A stretch of 64,000 bases of DNA. Source: Sorghum bicolor (Eukaryota > Streptophyta > Magnoliopsida > Poales > Poaceae). The stretch covers positions 43,580,061 through 43,644,060 of the forward strand of contig NC_012873.2 in NCBI RefSeq assembly GCF_000003195.3, given 5' to 3'. The notes below the pieces were generated by a model. It searched no databases. It was not told the origin of the DNA and saw only the letters and a program-made list of their open reading frames with translations. Position numbers and translations under genes: made by a program. Below are positions 1 through 10,592 of the stretch, in pieces. The stretch's first letter is position 1. Every line of letters begins with the position of its first letter.

Positions 1-2532
1 AAACCAAACCACTACTGGGAAGGCCCAACGTGGTGCTCCAATTTCAGCAAATGTTGCTGCCACCAGGACATGTTCACCGTCCACCAAAAACACTCCTTTG
101 TGCATGTATGCATGTGGTATAAGCAGGCCCCATTTGCCAACACCAAGTAGGAGTCCTGAATTTTCAGCCAGTACCAATGTGTTGATATGGTAATATAGTC
201 CATCTTCATGAAGTATTGTAGGAGGTGGCCATGGCTGCAACTCAATGCAACAAGTTGTGTACGCATTCCTGCTAACTTTGAATAAACAAGTAGGTGCTGA
301 AACTGTGCCCAACACAAGTACTGAGGTCAGGTTGCAGTCCAACAAAGCCTCATATCGGAACAGGAATAACTTCGTTATTATGCAAAATGTAGGCAAGTGG
401 ACTGCGGTAGTACGTAACAGTCGACACAAGCTATCAGCCTCTCCAGGATCTGAGCTGAGCAACTCAAAATAGCACAGCATAATTTTCAACACTTCTGTAC
501 AGCTGGGACCAGAAGACAAAAACTGCTGCAATAATTCTTGATTAGCCTGCCAGTGATCCTTGGCCTTTCCTCCTGCAACACAAAATTTTTGTTCTGTCAC
601 TTCAAGCAACAAACATCGAAAATGGCCACCATACTTCTGTTGTTTGATCTCTTCAATCAGTGCACAACCCACCATACTCACTGATAGCCCCATTATACAA
701 GTTAGAAGCCCCATATCAAGCATCAACAGTTCCCAGTAGACGTCCAATGTCATGGACTGCGCATCAAGTAGATAACCTAAGAATACTAGACTGCTTATCA
801 TGAGAGTTGTAGGTGTTCGCCATATCTGTATAGTAGTACTGAACTGAGTCAATAATGTCATATGGAATTTGGTCTCCAATTCAATGTGTGGCAAGTGTAA
901 CAGCCGGACAGGTTCAACCAATCCACCATGGATGCAACAGGAAGTGATATAATTGAGCACGTGAAGTTCAGACTGAGCAGTAACTGATGGATGCACAAAA
1001 TCACCTCTTGCAATCCATGTCTCGAGTAGCTCAAAATCACCCAGCAGCTCAAATTCAACAAATGGTGCACTTGGCAGCTCATTCTCTCCAATAGGTAGTA
1101 TAAATTGCAGCATAATTGGTGCATTGACAGATCCAAGACGCATCTCAGTAAAAGCATATCCTTGAACAATCAGTGAAGTAAAGAAAGATTGCTCCATTTG
1201 ACAGACATACCACCAAGTATGTAACTGAAATGACTCAAGAAAATCAGACCATAAACCCACACTACAGTTTTGCTGTACCCGAAACCACAAAACCACAGAA
1301 CTGCATGCACCAACATGCGGTGACCAAGGAACTTTCAACAGTGCATACATTTGGAAGGTTTTCTGATCTTTTCTACTGTCAAGTAGCCTGAATGTACAGA
1401 AATAACACTTGGAACTGTCATCTATAACAAGAGGAGCTGTACCTAAAGTATAAATCTGTATTTCTTCAGACACTAGTCGACTGGGCACTGAAGTGTATGA
1501 TTGCTTGTTTGGAATGGCAAACACCACAAGAGGCAAACGCAGCACATGCTTGGGCACTTCCAGGAGCACTGCAAGGTCAGTGAGCACACACCTGATTTGT
1601 TGGTGAATTTGTATGGGCCATGGGGACTTCCAAAGTCGGCCAGGGTGAACCGTGACAACAATCCTCTCGACCACCTTGAACGACGGCCATGGTAGAGGAC
1701 GTAGTTCAGCATCACAATTCACCAACCAATGATCTGTAGGTGGTGGCCATGGCCTGTTGGGCAAGGTGCTAGGAACCTCGTCCTCCGCCTCAGACACCTC
1801 CAACACTGTAGCTGTGGTATGTAAGAGGTGGCTCCACATTTTGTCGAGCACCTTAGAGGCACCCAAGGTGAGGACGGCTGGCTTGCCCAAGACTGCTGTA
1901 GAGACCATCAAGGATACAGCCCCGAGTGAACTGAGGATTGGAGTCGCATCTCCAACCTCTAGTGGCACCGAGATGACGATAGGTGTGGGTTGGGTGGACG
2001 TCGTGGCCAAGGACGGTGATAAGGTGCTCGTGAATGACGAGGTGCCCTGCAGTCCAACACCGCGGAGGCCCGGAAGGAAGCGGAGCGATGCTGGGATGGG
2101 GCCCGCAATGGTGCCATCGTGGATGACGAGCTCGTCCCCGTCGGCGAGGTGCAGCGGCGCGGCCAGCTCGAAGAAGATGGTACACGGCGTTCGCGTAGCA
2201 GCCATAGGCGAGCGCTCATTGCCGTCGAGGCTGTACTGGACGAACTTTTGGTCGGCGGATGGGTCACTGTGGTCAATAGCGTTGATGGCGGAAGGAGAGA
2301 GTGGAGGAAACGCCGCAGCGCAGAACGGCTTGTCAATGGCAGAAGGTGTAGGTACGGGCACGACAGAGGTGGCAACGGAAGGCGCAGGCGCAGGAGCGGT
2401 CGCGACCAAAGCCATGGCGGAAGGCACGGGCATGGGCGCGATCGACGTGGCGAATCGCCGATCTAACCACGCGTTCTGCTGGGCAAAGAGCTTGCGCATC
2501 TCGTTGAGGAGAAGCTTGGTAGAAGGATTCAT
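1..2532 (-). CDS. Long ORF of an LTR-type element, unrecognised family, runs off the left edge
   Basis: Read on the minus strand from an ATG at 2530-2532, the frame stays open for 844 codons to base 1. I checked it triplet by triplet and found no stop. The next in-frame stop upstream is at 2554-2556. The N-terminus (MNPSTKLLLNEMRKLF) precedes a Pro/Ala/Val-rich stretch of about 60 residues. A motif close to PWPPPT occurs twice, near bases 1740-1757 and 222-240, suggesting an internal domain repeat. I see no zinc knuckle, DTG/DSG protease motif or YxDD box in the visible part. It starts about 40 bases inside a tRNA-Met-like primer binding site and LTR end, so it occupies the gag position of an LTR element. 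Its function is unknown. It could be an unusual gag or a captured host gene. Plus-strand ORFs over the same bases are shadows. Openness is seen; the element assignment is inferred. Confidence 0.7.
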   Translation of the reverse strand, partial: MNPSTKLLLNEMRKLFAQQNAWLDRRFATSIAPMPVPSAMALVATAPAPAPSVATSVVPVPTPSAIDKPFCAAAFPPLSPSAINAIDHSDPSADQKFVQYSLDGNERSPMAATRTPCTIFFELAAPLHLADGDELVIHDGTIAGPIPASLRFLPGLRGVGLQGTSSFTSTLSPSLATTSTQPTPIVISVPLEVGDATPILSSLGAVSLMVSTAVLGKPAVLTLGASKVLDKMWSHLLHTTATVLEVSEAEDEVPSTLPNRPWPPPTDHWLVNCDAELRPLPWPSFKVVERIVVTVHPGRLWKSPWPIQIHQQIRCVLTDLAVLLEVPKHVLRLPLVVFAIPNKQSYTSVPSRLVSEEIQIYTLGTAPLVIDDSSKCYFCTFRLLDSRKDQKTFQMYALLKVPWSPHVGACSSVVLWFRVQQNCSVGLWSDFLESFQLHTWWYVCQMEQSFFTSLIVQGYAFTEMRLGSVNAPIMLQFILPIGENELPSAPFVEFELLGDFELLETWIARGDFVHPSVTAQSELHVLNYITSCCIHGGLVEPVRLLHLPHIELETKFHMTLLTQFSTTIQIWRTPTTLMISSLVFLGYLLDAQSMTLDVYWELLMLDMGLLTCIMGLSVSMVGCALIEEIKQQKYGGHFRCLLLEVTEQKFCVAGGKAKDHWQANQELLQQFLSSGPSCTEVLKIMLCYFELLSSDPGEADSLCRLLRTTAVHLPTFCIITKLFLFRYEALLDCNLTSVLVLGTVSAPTCLFKVSRNAYTTCCIELQPWPPPTILHEDGLYYHINTLVLAENSGLLLGVGKWGLLIPHAYMHKGVFLVDGEHVLVAATFAEIGAPRWAFPVVVWF

Positions 2533-2569
2533 GGTGTTAGAGGATTCATGGTGTTAGACAGAGAATCAG

Positions 2570-2582
2570 TGGCTCTGATACC
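2570..2582 (-). promoter_or_regulatory. Primer binding site (initiator tRNA-Met type)
   Basis: On the minus strand the bases read GGTATCAGAGCCA. This is the usual plant LTR-retrotransposon primer site, complementary to the 3' end of initiator tRNA-Met. It lies three bases after the LTR end CTAACA, the normal arrangement, and about 38 bases before the ATG of the long ORF. Confidence 0.8.
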
Positions 2583-2585
2583 GAT

Positions 2586-3088
2586 TGTTAGCAACCTGGT
2601 AACTGGATTGGCAGAGAGAGATAGGGAATTAGAGAATTAGCAGTGGAAGCTTAGGATTCGAGAGCAAGGAAGAAGAACGGTAGAGAAGGGGATATTTTGG
2701 AGGAAGGGAATAACCTGCTAGCTCGCTGCTTGTGGTTCAGACTTGCCTCTACCACATCAGGCTGACAGAACCATAGCGCATAGCAAAATTTTAGTTTTTG
2801 CTCTTCATTCATAGTCAGCATGGTTTTGATCACATCGCTAGCTGACGACTTATCAGCTAGCTGATCCCTCTCCCGATTCAGAGCGAGCAAGTTCCACACC
2901 CTCTTCATGAGTTTGCTCTTGAAGAACAAATGAGTGTCAGGGACAACCTATGATTGGGCCTTCATATGGACCGTGGGCTTAGCCAGTCAAGAAATTACAG
3001 CTGGACCACTGGGCATCATCTACAAAAGGGCTCGAGGGCAGCAGCAAAGGGGCATCAAACAACAGACCAAACAACCTACAGTCACAAA
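2586..3088 (-). repeat. 5' LTR of the left-edge element (outer end approximate)
   Basis: On the plus strand the repeat opens with TGTTAGCAACC, so on the minus strand it ends in GCTAACA directly before the primer binding site. The outer end is uncertain. The best boundary is before the CACTA-like repeats that begin near 3089. The partner LTR and target duplication lie outside the window and cannot be checked. Confidence 0.55.
2651..2945 (-). pseudogene. LINE zf-RVT/C-terminal fragment carried inside the LTR
   Basis: The minus strand encodes DTHLFFKSKLMKRVWNLL and then about 60 more residues of the type found after the reverse transcriptase in plant L1 LINEs (zf-RVT region, usual form HLFFKCxxxKxVW). 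The first cysteines are missing and the key Cys has become Ser, so it is a fragment. It sits wholly inside the putative LTR and was probably captured by the element. The alternative is that this segment is an independent LINE remnant and the LTR is shorter. Confidence 0.5.
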
Positions 3089-3320
3089 AGGCGATCACAG
3101 ACGCGCGTTGACCATCAACACAGACGCGTGAGCGCGCGTCTGAAATAGCGCGTCTCTAATAAAGCCTATCACAGATGCGCTAGAAGCGTCTGTAATAGAC
3201 TAATTTACATACGCGCTTTCTTAACAGACGTCTATATTGCAGCGAATACGCGTCTGTGATAAGAAGAACACCCGTCTGAGATTTCCGTAACACGCGTCTG
3301 TGAGACGTCAATCAGGTAAA
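3089..3320 (+). repeat. CACTA-type subterminal repeat cluster
   Basis: About a dozen variants of ACGCGTCTGTGAT and its complement (CACAGACGCG) are packed in both orientations into about 230 bases. Such clusters of short repeats near the end mark En/Spm (CACTA) transposons, where they bind the element's own DNA-binding protein. No clean CACTA terminus is visible. The left side may have been cut by the neighbouring LTR element. Confidence 0.55.
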
Positions 3321-3361
3321 CGTAAATCCGATCTACTAAAAAACTACAAGACGGCGATCGA

Positions 3362-3476
3362 GTATACCTTTTAGATCGATCATTTTGATTCTCTTTCTTC
3401 TAATCTGGGTGTAGCAATGCTGAATATACCTTTTAGATTGATTATTTTGATTTTCTTTCTTCTAATCTGGGTGCAG
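3362..3476. repeat. Two-copy tandem duplication (about 62-bp period)
   Basis: TATACCTTTTAGAT, an ATTTTGATT segment and TTCTTCTAATCTGGGTG appear at 3362-3413 and again at 3424-3476, differing by a few C/T changes. Confidence 0.8.
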
Positions 3477-3739
3477 AAAATCACCATCATGGTTTCATTT
3501 AATCATGTATGGACAAGTTAAAGAACAGATCGATCTCATGGCAGCGGCGGTGGCTGGACGCATGGACTGCATGTTCGGCAAGAGGCAGTTTCACCGGTGT
3601 ACAGCAGTATCAATTCATACGTATGTAGTATTTGTTCATACTATTGTACTAGATAGTATTAGTCCATACTACTACAAGGTATATACAACAGTCGGCTATA
3701 TATACACATACTTGTATCAACTTTTGTTCTAAAAAAATG

Positions 3740-3995
3740 CCAATATATGGATACTCCCAAAGTATATGGATATACTAAAATAATCCCTTAAGTATATGGA
3801 TATACTCCCAAGTATATGGATATACTTGAGTATATGGATATACTCCCAAGTATATGGATATACTCCCAAGTATATGGATATGCTAAAATAATCCTTTAAG
3901 TATATGGATATACCAAAATAATTCCCTAAGTATATGGATATAATCCCAAACTATATGGATATATAAAAATAATTCCCTGACTATATGGTTATACT
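3740..3995. repeat. Minisatellite with core AAGTATATGGATATACTCCC
   Basis: About ten imperfect copies of a 15-20 base unit (AGTATATGGATATAC with CCCA or AAAATAATCCC linkers) lie in tandem. The unit is itself partly palindromic (GTATATGGATATAC). No coding sequence is visible here. Confidence 0.85.
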
Positions 3996-4264
3996 CCCAA
4001 GTGCAAGCTATACGAATATATATGGCTGTAAAGAATTTATGCATACTTTATGCACACAAAAACATATAGGGCTGTAAAGAATTTATTATCCACTTTATTT
4101 GAAAGAAGCTAATAAACTCACGCCACAAAATATGAACGTGCAACATCTACTGGCCTCTTTGGCTGCATGCAAACATGCATTGACGATTAGGAGTAAACGG
4201 TTTTGATGGTGAACATATATCCAATAAACCTAGTGGGAGTAACTACTCCTAGGAGTATAGAAAA

Positions 4265-4266
<2 letters not shown>

Positions 4267-4349
<83 letters not shown>
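4267..4349. repeat. (AT)n microsatellite, about 41 units
   Basis: An uninterrupted AT dinucleotide run. The short ORF reading Tyr-Ile repeats across it is an artefact. Confidence 0.98.
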
Positions 4350-4350
<1 letters not shown>

Positions 4351-4510
4351 CTACACAGTGCAATCATCTTCACTTAATTGTACAAAACATCCACAACTAA
4401 TCCTAGTACAAATGCAAATTAACCGGTTCATCATGGAGGAGTACTCGGTCTTAGGTGTCAACTGAGATTACCAACACACAGTGTGCCTGCATCTAAGCTT
4501 ATTTATTACC

Positions 4511-4636
4511 TTACGTTGAAACACAGTCATGAAAATGAAACTCGCCATTTTCCTCAATGATCTGTTCTAGAATGAACATAGCAATCTTCTCTCTAATATC
4601 ATTCAAGTTGATTTGACTGGACGTAAAATCAAATGC
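4511..4636 (-). pseudogene. Exon 6: C-terminal end of the Ulp1-like gene
   Basis: After the acceptor TTTTACAG, the minus strand reads AFDFTSSQINLNDIREKIAM and on to a TAA after 41 codons. The helical LNDIREKIAMFIL segment with trailing acidic residues is what follows the catalytic Cys in plant Ulp1 transposon proteins. It joins exon 5 in phase 0 across a 5.3 kb intron. Confidence 0.7.
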
Positions 4637-4799
4637 CTGTAAAATACCAGTAAAAAGAAGATGAAGTTACTAAATCTGTTACCAGATTGATGGTAATACA
4701 AAAATGTTAATTCCTATTTTACCACTAGTTTCTCTTAAGTTACTCAATTCGCCCTGCGAGATATAAACATATATATGTCTGTCTTCGTGTTGTAAAAGC

Positions 4800-5052
4800 G
4801 GCTGTTTGGTTGCTAGCCACAGTTTGCCACACTTTACCTTAGGCAAGTTTGACCAAGTTGGCAATTATTTGGTTGATAACTAAGTTTAGGCATGATTCTT
4901 TTGGGCTCCACATGTCATAGAGTTAAAAAGTGTGGCAAGATTCCTTTAGGCATGGTAAAGTGCGGCAACCAATTTGCTAGCCACACTTTTTGTGGCTTGC
5001 CACACTTGCCTAAAGTTAGTTGTGGTAAACTATGGCTAGCAACCAAACAGCC
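4800..5052. mobile_element. MITE with GGCTGTTTGGTTGCTAGCCA inverted termini
   Basis: The left end GGCTGTTTGGTTGCTAGCCA is mirrored by the right end TGGCTAGCAACCAAACAGCC, a 20-base perfect inverted repeat. Similarity continues inward (AGTTTGCCACACTT and its complement), and further inverted GCCACACTT segments lie inside. The 253-base length and lack of coding capacity make it a MITE, probably PIF/Harbinger-like; the target duplication is not clear. Confidence 0.85.
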
Positions 5053-5371
5053 TCTTAGTTCATCATATATATAAACAACGAATATATTTCTTCCTATTAA
5101 ATAGAGGTACTTTTCATACCTACGGGTACTTTCATACCGCTGCTGCTCTACTTTGGGTGCTTACCTAATTCATTTACTGTTTTACATATCTACAAAATGA
5201 ATGTTGCTTTCCTACCCGAACCCACAAAGTATACTAAAAAGGCGACTAACGATATAAATGTGCGCCGTTATGAGAAAATGGAACTACATTATTATATATA
5301 TAGGGCATCGGGTTCTTGACGTTCCATAGGAGGACAAGCTCTATTATTATTTGAATTTCAGAGTTAACTTG
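5053..5371. other. AT-rich intronic spacer, no feature seen
   Basis: Part of the last intron of the Ulp1-like pseudogene. I see no exon, repeat or RNA gene. Confidence 0.5.
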
Positions 5372-6576
5372 TGTTGACGGTCCTTAAGTACCAAATATAA
5401 TCATCAAATAAATAAAGAAAAGGATTCGAATGCAACCAACACCTAGACTTCCACGAGTTTTGGTGTTTGTCTATTTCTGCAGGGGGTTATCAGGAAATAT
5501 GGAAGAAAGACCCACACGTCGGGTTTACATAGAGATATTAACGTGCCGCGCAATTTTCTATCATCTAGAAGACTCCAGAAGCCACGGGAACGAACGGGAG
5601 GCCGAACGGGCCCGGGGGCAGGGCGCCCGCCCTCCCCCTTGGGTGCCCGCCCTGACCTGGACTCCAATCAGAACTCTTTTCGGGAACCAAGCTCCACCGA
5701 CCTAAAGGATCAAGGATAACCGTCCAATCAATGTCGGTTTGATCGAACGGCTCACGTTCACTTGAGGGGACTATAAAACCAGACCCCCTGGCCCCTGGAG
5801 GAGAACAAGTTCATCATAGAGTTGAGAGGTGCCCTCGAAGGAATACCTCTCCTCTAAATAAAATTTCTTTTAGGCTTAGCATCCAATGTGAGTAGAATTA
5901 GATCTTCTAGTTTCTACTAGATTGAGAGAGATAGAGTGGAGGTATAGATCGGAGGAAGCCCGGCCTGTCGGTGTCTACTCCGAGGTTGTACCTGCGGGAT
6001 CAAGTCTTCTAACCCGAGGCTTGCTCCTAGGATTCTTCAGTAATTCGACTTCTAATTCTAGTAAGTTCTTGTTTTATTGTTCTTTGGTTTATGAGTTTAC
6101 TTTAATCTCTTCCGGTTGAGTTTAGAGTAATCATTGCTAGCGTAAACGTGGTGTTTGGGCTAGGGTACTCATAGATATCCCCTGACTAGCTAGACCATGG
6201 TACTAGCGAGGAACGTGACATTTCTGAGTTACCTTTGCATCCCACATCTCGTTAGCAGGACGGGTAGGTTTATAGGTGCGGGTCGAACATCCTTTGTGGT
6301 GTCTAGATTCCGTAGGCTTCCCCAATAGAACAGTAGATCATCCTTACCAAGGTTAGAACGAGACTACAGTTGCAGTCTTCTCTATACATCGCTCACATCG
6401 AGAAACATTCTTTGTAGCCTAAAGGGTAGTAGCAATAGATTTGGTTAGTCAGATGCACCCTTTCTCCCAGTGGTAAAAATATAAATACGATACTCTAGAT
6501 AACCTCTCGGGTGAAATGCTCACCGATATCTGTGCGCTTGCGGATCATTTTCTTATTGCGTTGCCAAATATCAACA
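5372..6576 (+). mobile_element. Solo LTR of the Athila-like A family, TSD ACTTG
   Basis: It starts TGTTGACGGTCCTTAAG and ends ATATCAACA, and is flanked by the 5-bp duplication ACTTG at 5367-5371 and 6577-6581. It matches the LTRs of element A from the first base, including the GGGCGCCCGCCC box and a TATA element (CTATAAAACC, near 5770). No internal element sequence is left, so it arose by recombination between two LTRs. It sits in the last intron of the Ulp1-like pseudogene. Confidence 0.92.
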
Positions 6577-6581
6577 ACTTG

Positions 6582-7195
6582 GAGAGCAACAACACACTTT
6601 AATTTGCGACCAATGAGAGACTCACAGAATTTGACTACATTCCTGTACATATTCCTATTCTCTACTGGATGAGCACAAAACACTTTTGCCAATTAGTTCA
6701 GGTAACCAGCGGCCAACACACATGATGGCCTTCTAGCTGAGTAAGAATGGTTACATACTATCTTTTTTCATTAATCATAACAATAAAGACATCATTATCA
6801 ATTATTATAGCCCATAAGAAATCACTGGATGTTAATGCCTTCTCGAGTGTTCTTCAGTGAACCGTATAGAGAGGCGAGTCCCTCATCTGCGCTCCTAATC
6901 GTGAGAAGATTGGAGGGAGCTGTGCAGGCACTCAAGGGGAGTGCGCTGCTTGCTTTTAAGTTTTCTCAAGGCCGGAGATTCAAGGGAGCTGTGCAGGCAT
7001 TCAATGGAGTGTACTGCGTCGGTAGTAAGTTTTTGTCAAGAAGTTCAGTATTGGCTTTCCTCCTCTTCCCTTGGTTTTCTCCATCAGACCAGGATTTGTT
7101 TATGGATAATGTTATTTTGTCTTATGAGTTAACACATTATTTAAATGGTTAAAAGAAACGTAAGGAAAAAGAAACGTAAGGAGGGGCTGGCAGCG
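6582..7195. other. Intronic spacer, no clear feature
   Basis: Within the last intron of the Ulp1-like pseudogene. Two near-repeats of GGAGCTGTGCAGGCA(C/T)TCAA occur near 6915 and 6983. Short ORFs here have no recognisable motif. Confidence 0.4.
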
Positions 7196-7199
7196 CGCA

Positions 7200-9310
7200 A
7201 TCAAATTAGACAAATTAGACATGAGCAAGCATGACAGGGTGGAATGGGCTTTCTTAGAAAATATTTTTATTTGGATGGGATTTATAATATAACATGGGTT
7301 CGGCTTACTATGAACTGTTACTTATAAAATTAAAGTAAATGTTGGTTACACCAATCAAATTATCCCTCAAAGAGGCATAAAGACAGGGTGATCCATTGTC
7401 CCCTTATTTATTTATTTTATGTGCAGAAGGTCTATCAGCAATTGTTGCAAATAGCTGAGCAAAGGGGCAATATTGAAGGCATTAAGATTTGTCGACGTGC
7501 AACAAGAGTAAACCATTTAATCTTTGCTGATGATTCCTTGATATTGATGAAAGCAAGGGTGAATAATGCACAAGAACTTAAAGATATTTTGGATTTGTAT
7601 GAACAAGTTGCTGGTCAAAAAAGGAACAGAGAAAAATCATCACTTATGTTCAGGCCAAGTACAGATCAAGATATAGAAGCCGAATCAAATCTAATCTTTC
7701 TATTGATTCTGAATCAATAAGTAAACGTTATTTAGCTTTACCAATCTCCAATGGAAAATCCAAAAAAACAGTATTTGAATACATCAAAAAGAAGGTTTTT
7801 GGAGCAGGATTCAGGCTGGGAAGGAAAAACTTCTATCAAAAGCTAGTAAGGAAATCCTTATTAAGGCTATAGTGCAATCTATTCCCACTTATGCTATGTC
7901 ATGTTTTGACCTTACAAAAGGTTTTTGTGATGATCTTAGTATGATTAATGCGAGATATTGGTGGAGCCAACAAGACAAAACAAACAAAAATCATTGGCTG
8001 AGTTGGGAAAAATTAACAAGATCCTAGAAGAATGGTGGTTTAGGATTTCGTGATTTACATCTTTTTAATAAAGTGATGCTCAGCAGGCAAGCGTGGAGAT
8101 TACTTACCAGCCCGAACACCCATTGTGGCCAAGTGCTAAAGGCAAAATATTTTCCAAATTCAGATATTCTCCGTTGTGCTCCTCAGGATGGGGTCTCATC
8201 AAATACTTGAAGAAGCATTTTGAAAGGGGCTGAACTTTTGAAAGAAGGAATTAAATATGGCGAATTGGAAATGGAGAAAAAGTGAAGATATGGGAAGACC
8301 GATGACTGCCCACAGGCGCAACAAGAAAACCAGCTACACCCAAGAGGTCATGTGTGTTGACAAGAGTTAGCGAGCTCATAGATCCAACAACAGGAGAATG
8401 GGATGAGCAACTAATACGTGATATATTTTGGTCATAGGATGCTGAGAAGATATTACGTATCCATATTAATGAACATATGGAGGATTGGCCTGCTAGGCAT
8501 TATGATGCAAAAGGGCTATTTTCAATCAAATCAGCTTATAAGCTTGCTGTGACGGGAGAGATGCTCAGACAGGACATGATGCTTCTAGTTCTGTAAGTGC
8601 GAATGGAGGCGACAAGGATTTTCAATGGATCAATATCTGGCAACAAGTCCCTAATAAAGTTAAAATGTTTGTATGGTATTTAGCACATAACAGTCTCGCT
8701 GTCAGAAGAAATTTGGCCAGCCGTGGGGTGAAATTGGATACTATCTGTCCTGTTTGTAGCAGATTGGATGAGGACTGTGGGCACATCTTCTTTAAATGTA
8801 AATTTGCAAAAAAAAGCTGGAGCCCAATATGGAAGAAAACAGATCTGAATTAGTAAGTTGCCAATCCGGTGTAGAAGTCATTAACAAGATCTGCATGCTA
8901 CAGAATAATATACAATTAAAAGTGGTCAGCAAGAAATAAGGCTAATGATGGTGGGAGGATGCCAACAGCAACTGAAATTTGTGGATCTGTTTCTTCCTTC
9001 CTCGTGCAATTTAAAAAGTTTCATGAGACTAAAGACAAGATACAATTTGTACCTCAAGGTTCATGGACTCCTCCCACTGAAAACATTTATAAAATCAACT
9101 CTGATGGTTCTTTTGACCCAAATAAAAGATCTTGAGGATGGGGTTTTGTGGTAAGAAATATGAATAGATAAATATTGGCAGCTGGGGCTGGGAATATTCG
9201 ACATGCTTCATCGTCCTTGCATACTGAGGCAATTGCGGCTTATAAGAGCATTATTCATGAAGCGCAACTAGGTATGTCGCAAATCATTTTAAGAGCACAG
9301 AGATGTGAAC
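7200..9310 (+). pseudogene. Decayed L1-type LINE: RT, zf-RVT and RNase H remains
   Basis: In order, on the plus strand and across several frames: the RT palm segment MSKAYDRVEWAFLEN (near 7215), QGDPLSPYLF (near 7390), the FADDSL active-site box (near 7515), a YAMSCFDL/WWSQQDKTNKNHW/GLGFRDLHLFN thumb region (7890-8070), a zf-RVT finger CPVCSRLDEDCGHIFFKC (near 8750) and an RNase H start INSDGSFDP (near 9095). Frameshifts and stops are frequent, so it is an old dead copy. It lies in the last intron of the Ulp1-like pseudogene, on the opposite strand. Confidence 0.88.
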
Positions 9311-9958
9311 AAAAGGTCCTTTAATTTCTACCCTGTTTTTCTCTCAATATGCAGAGCACAAGCCCGTACGTGCATGGAATCAAATCTGGATTACAAACCT
9401 CATTATCTATGTCCTGCAGATGCTTCTAGTTATGCCTATAGAACTGATAGATTCAGAGGAAAAACTTGTATAAGTTCTAGCCAAATTTTCTCTCTATAGA
9501 GCTGATACATTTTCTGTTATTGTTCAAATGACCAAAACCATCTCCTCCTGTCTTTTCAAAGTGCCTCTGATGTTCTACTTATAATATGATACAGACACAG
9601 ACCTTAACAAAGGCCACAATTCAAGATTTTTTCCCCATTTGGAAAAATTACTTTGTATGTTATTATGAAGAGATTGTGTAGTTTGTTTTAATCACCACGT
9701 ATACTCAAGAATCCCTAGGAATCAGTACTCAAGAATTATAATTTACATAATTATTCAACTGTTTTAAATCATCATAATCCAGCCAACGCAACTACACGTG
9801 TGTGGAATTAAATGAGCATGATGATGACTATGAGCATGATGCATCACTGGAGTGGCACTAATATTAATCCCAATCCAGCGCTACGGCAAAGGAGTGGAAC
9901 ATCTTAATGGATAACTATCATTCAGCTTCCACCTAGTAAGTAAATAGAACAACTATAC
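9311..9958. other. Intron remainder, no feature seen
   Basis: Between the LINE and exon 5 of the Ulp1-like pseudogene. AT-rich; a short ATGAGCATGATG repeat near 9810-9840 is the only pattern. Confidence 0.4.
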
Positions 9959-10592
9959 CTTAGAATCATCCAATTTTGTCTGTCGCATTGCAAGCATCAT
10001 GTTGCAGGATGCATAGAACCCACATGTGTTGTCCAGAGGTTGCTGCAGGCACTGCGAACATATCACATATGCGCAGTTAATAATGGTATCAAAACAGTTC
10101 ACATTTGGAATTGGAAGTGAAGCACCTATATATACTTACTGGAGTTTTCGGCACATGGGACAACTTCAGAATTTTTGCCTTCTTCTTCGCCTTGGTTTGA
10201 GAATTGCCAAAAGCCCTACACAGAATTTAATTGTCACTTTTTTACTTTGAATAACAAAATTCTGAAAGAAACACATGTGTCAACAGTAGCAGGATACAAG
10301 ATATACTCACTCATCTATCACAGATTTCAACTGACTCAAGTCTATCTTGCGGCCTCTATTGGAGTCTACGTACAGCACCTTCAGCCACTTGGGAATGATG
10401 ATGACAGCAATCCAGTGATCACCACTGTTATACGGAAACATCACATACTCTTTCTTGGCATGTTTCCTTAGCCCTTTTTCCAGATACTGCACACTAAAAT
10501 CTCTAGACCTGGTCATGCTTTCTATCGACAATGCATCTGGATCAAGAAGGCCAACCGGCACCGACGTGTCCCTAGCTTCTAGAAACAGGCAT
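9959..10592 (-). pseudogene. Exons 3-5: Ulp1 (C48) SUMO-protease-like catalytic core
   Basis: Exon 3 (10592-10311) gives LEARDTSVPVGLLDPDAL and then SGDHWIAVII...YVDSN, with the catalytic His and Asp. Exon 4 (10215-10140) is a Lys-rich 25-codon piece. Exon 5 (10051-9959) gives QQPLDNTCGFYASCNMM with the oxyanion Gln and nucleophile Cys. The full His-Asp-Gln-Cys set of the C48 family is present and no stop occurs in these exons. The protease part is better preserved than the upstream exon. Such domains remove SUMO or related modifiers in the nucleus; their role in plant transposons is not established. Confidence 0.8.

Noticed and set aside
1757..2557. 266-codon plus-strand ORF
   Set aside because: It overlaps the 844-codon minus-strand frame in GC-rich DNA and has no motif; it is a shadow.
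3740..3995. CRISPR-like spacing of repeats
   Set aside because: The units are adjacent AT-rich minisatellite copies in plant DNA, without unique spacers or cas genes.
4203..4400. ORF across the AT repeat
   Set aside because: Translation of (AT)n; composition artefact.
5430..5705. ORF beginning near RVLVFVYFCRG, recurring near 17721, 18620, 26406 and 34067
   Set aside because: It recurs because it lies in related LTRs. Frame and length vary between copies and no domain is seen.
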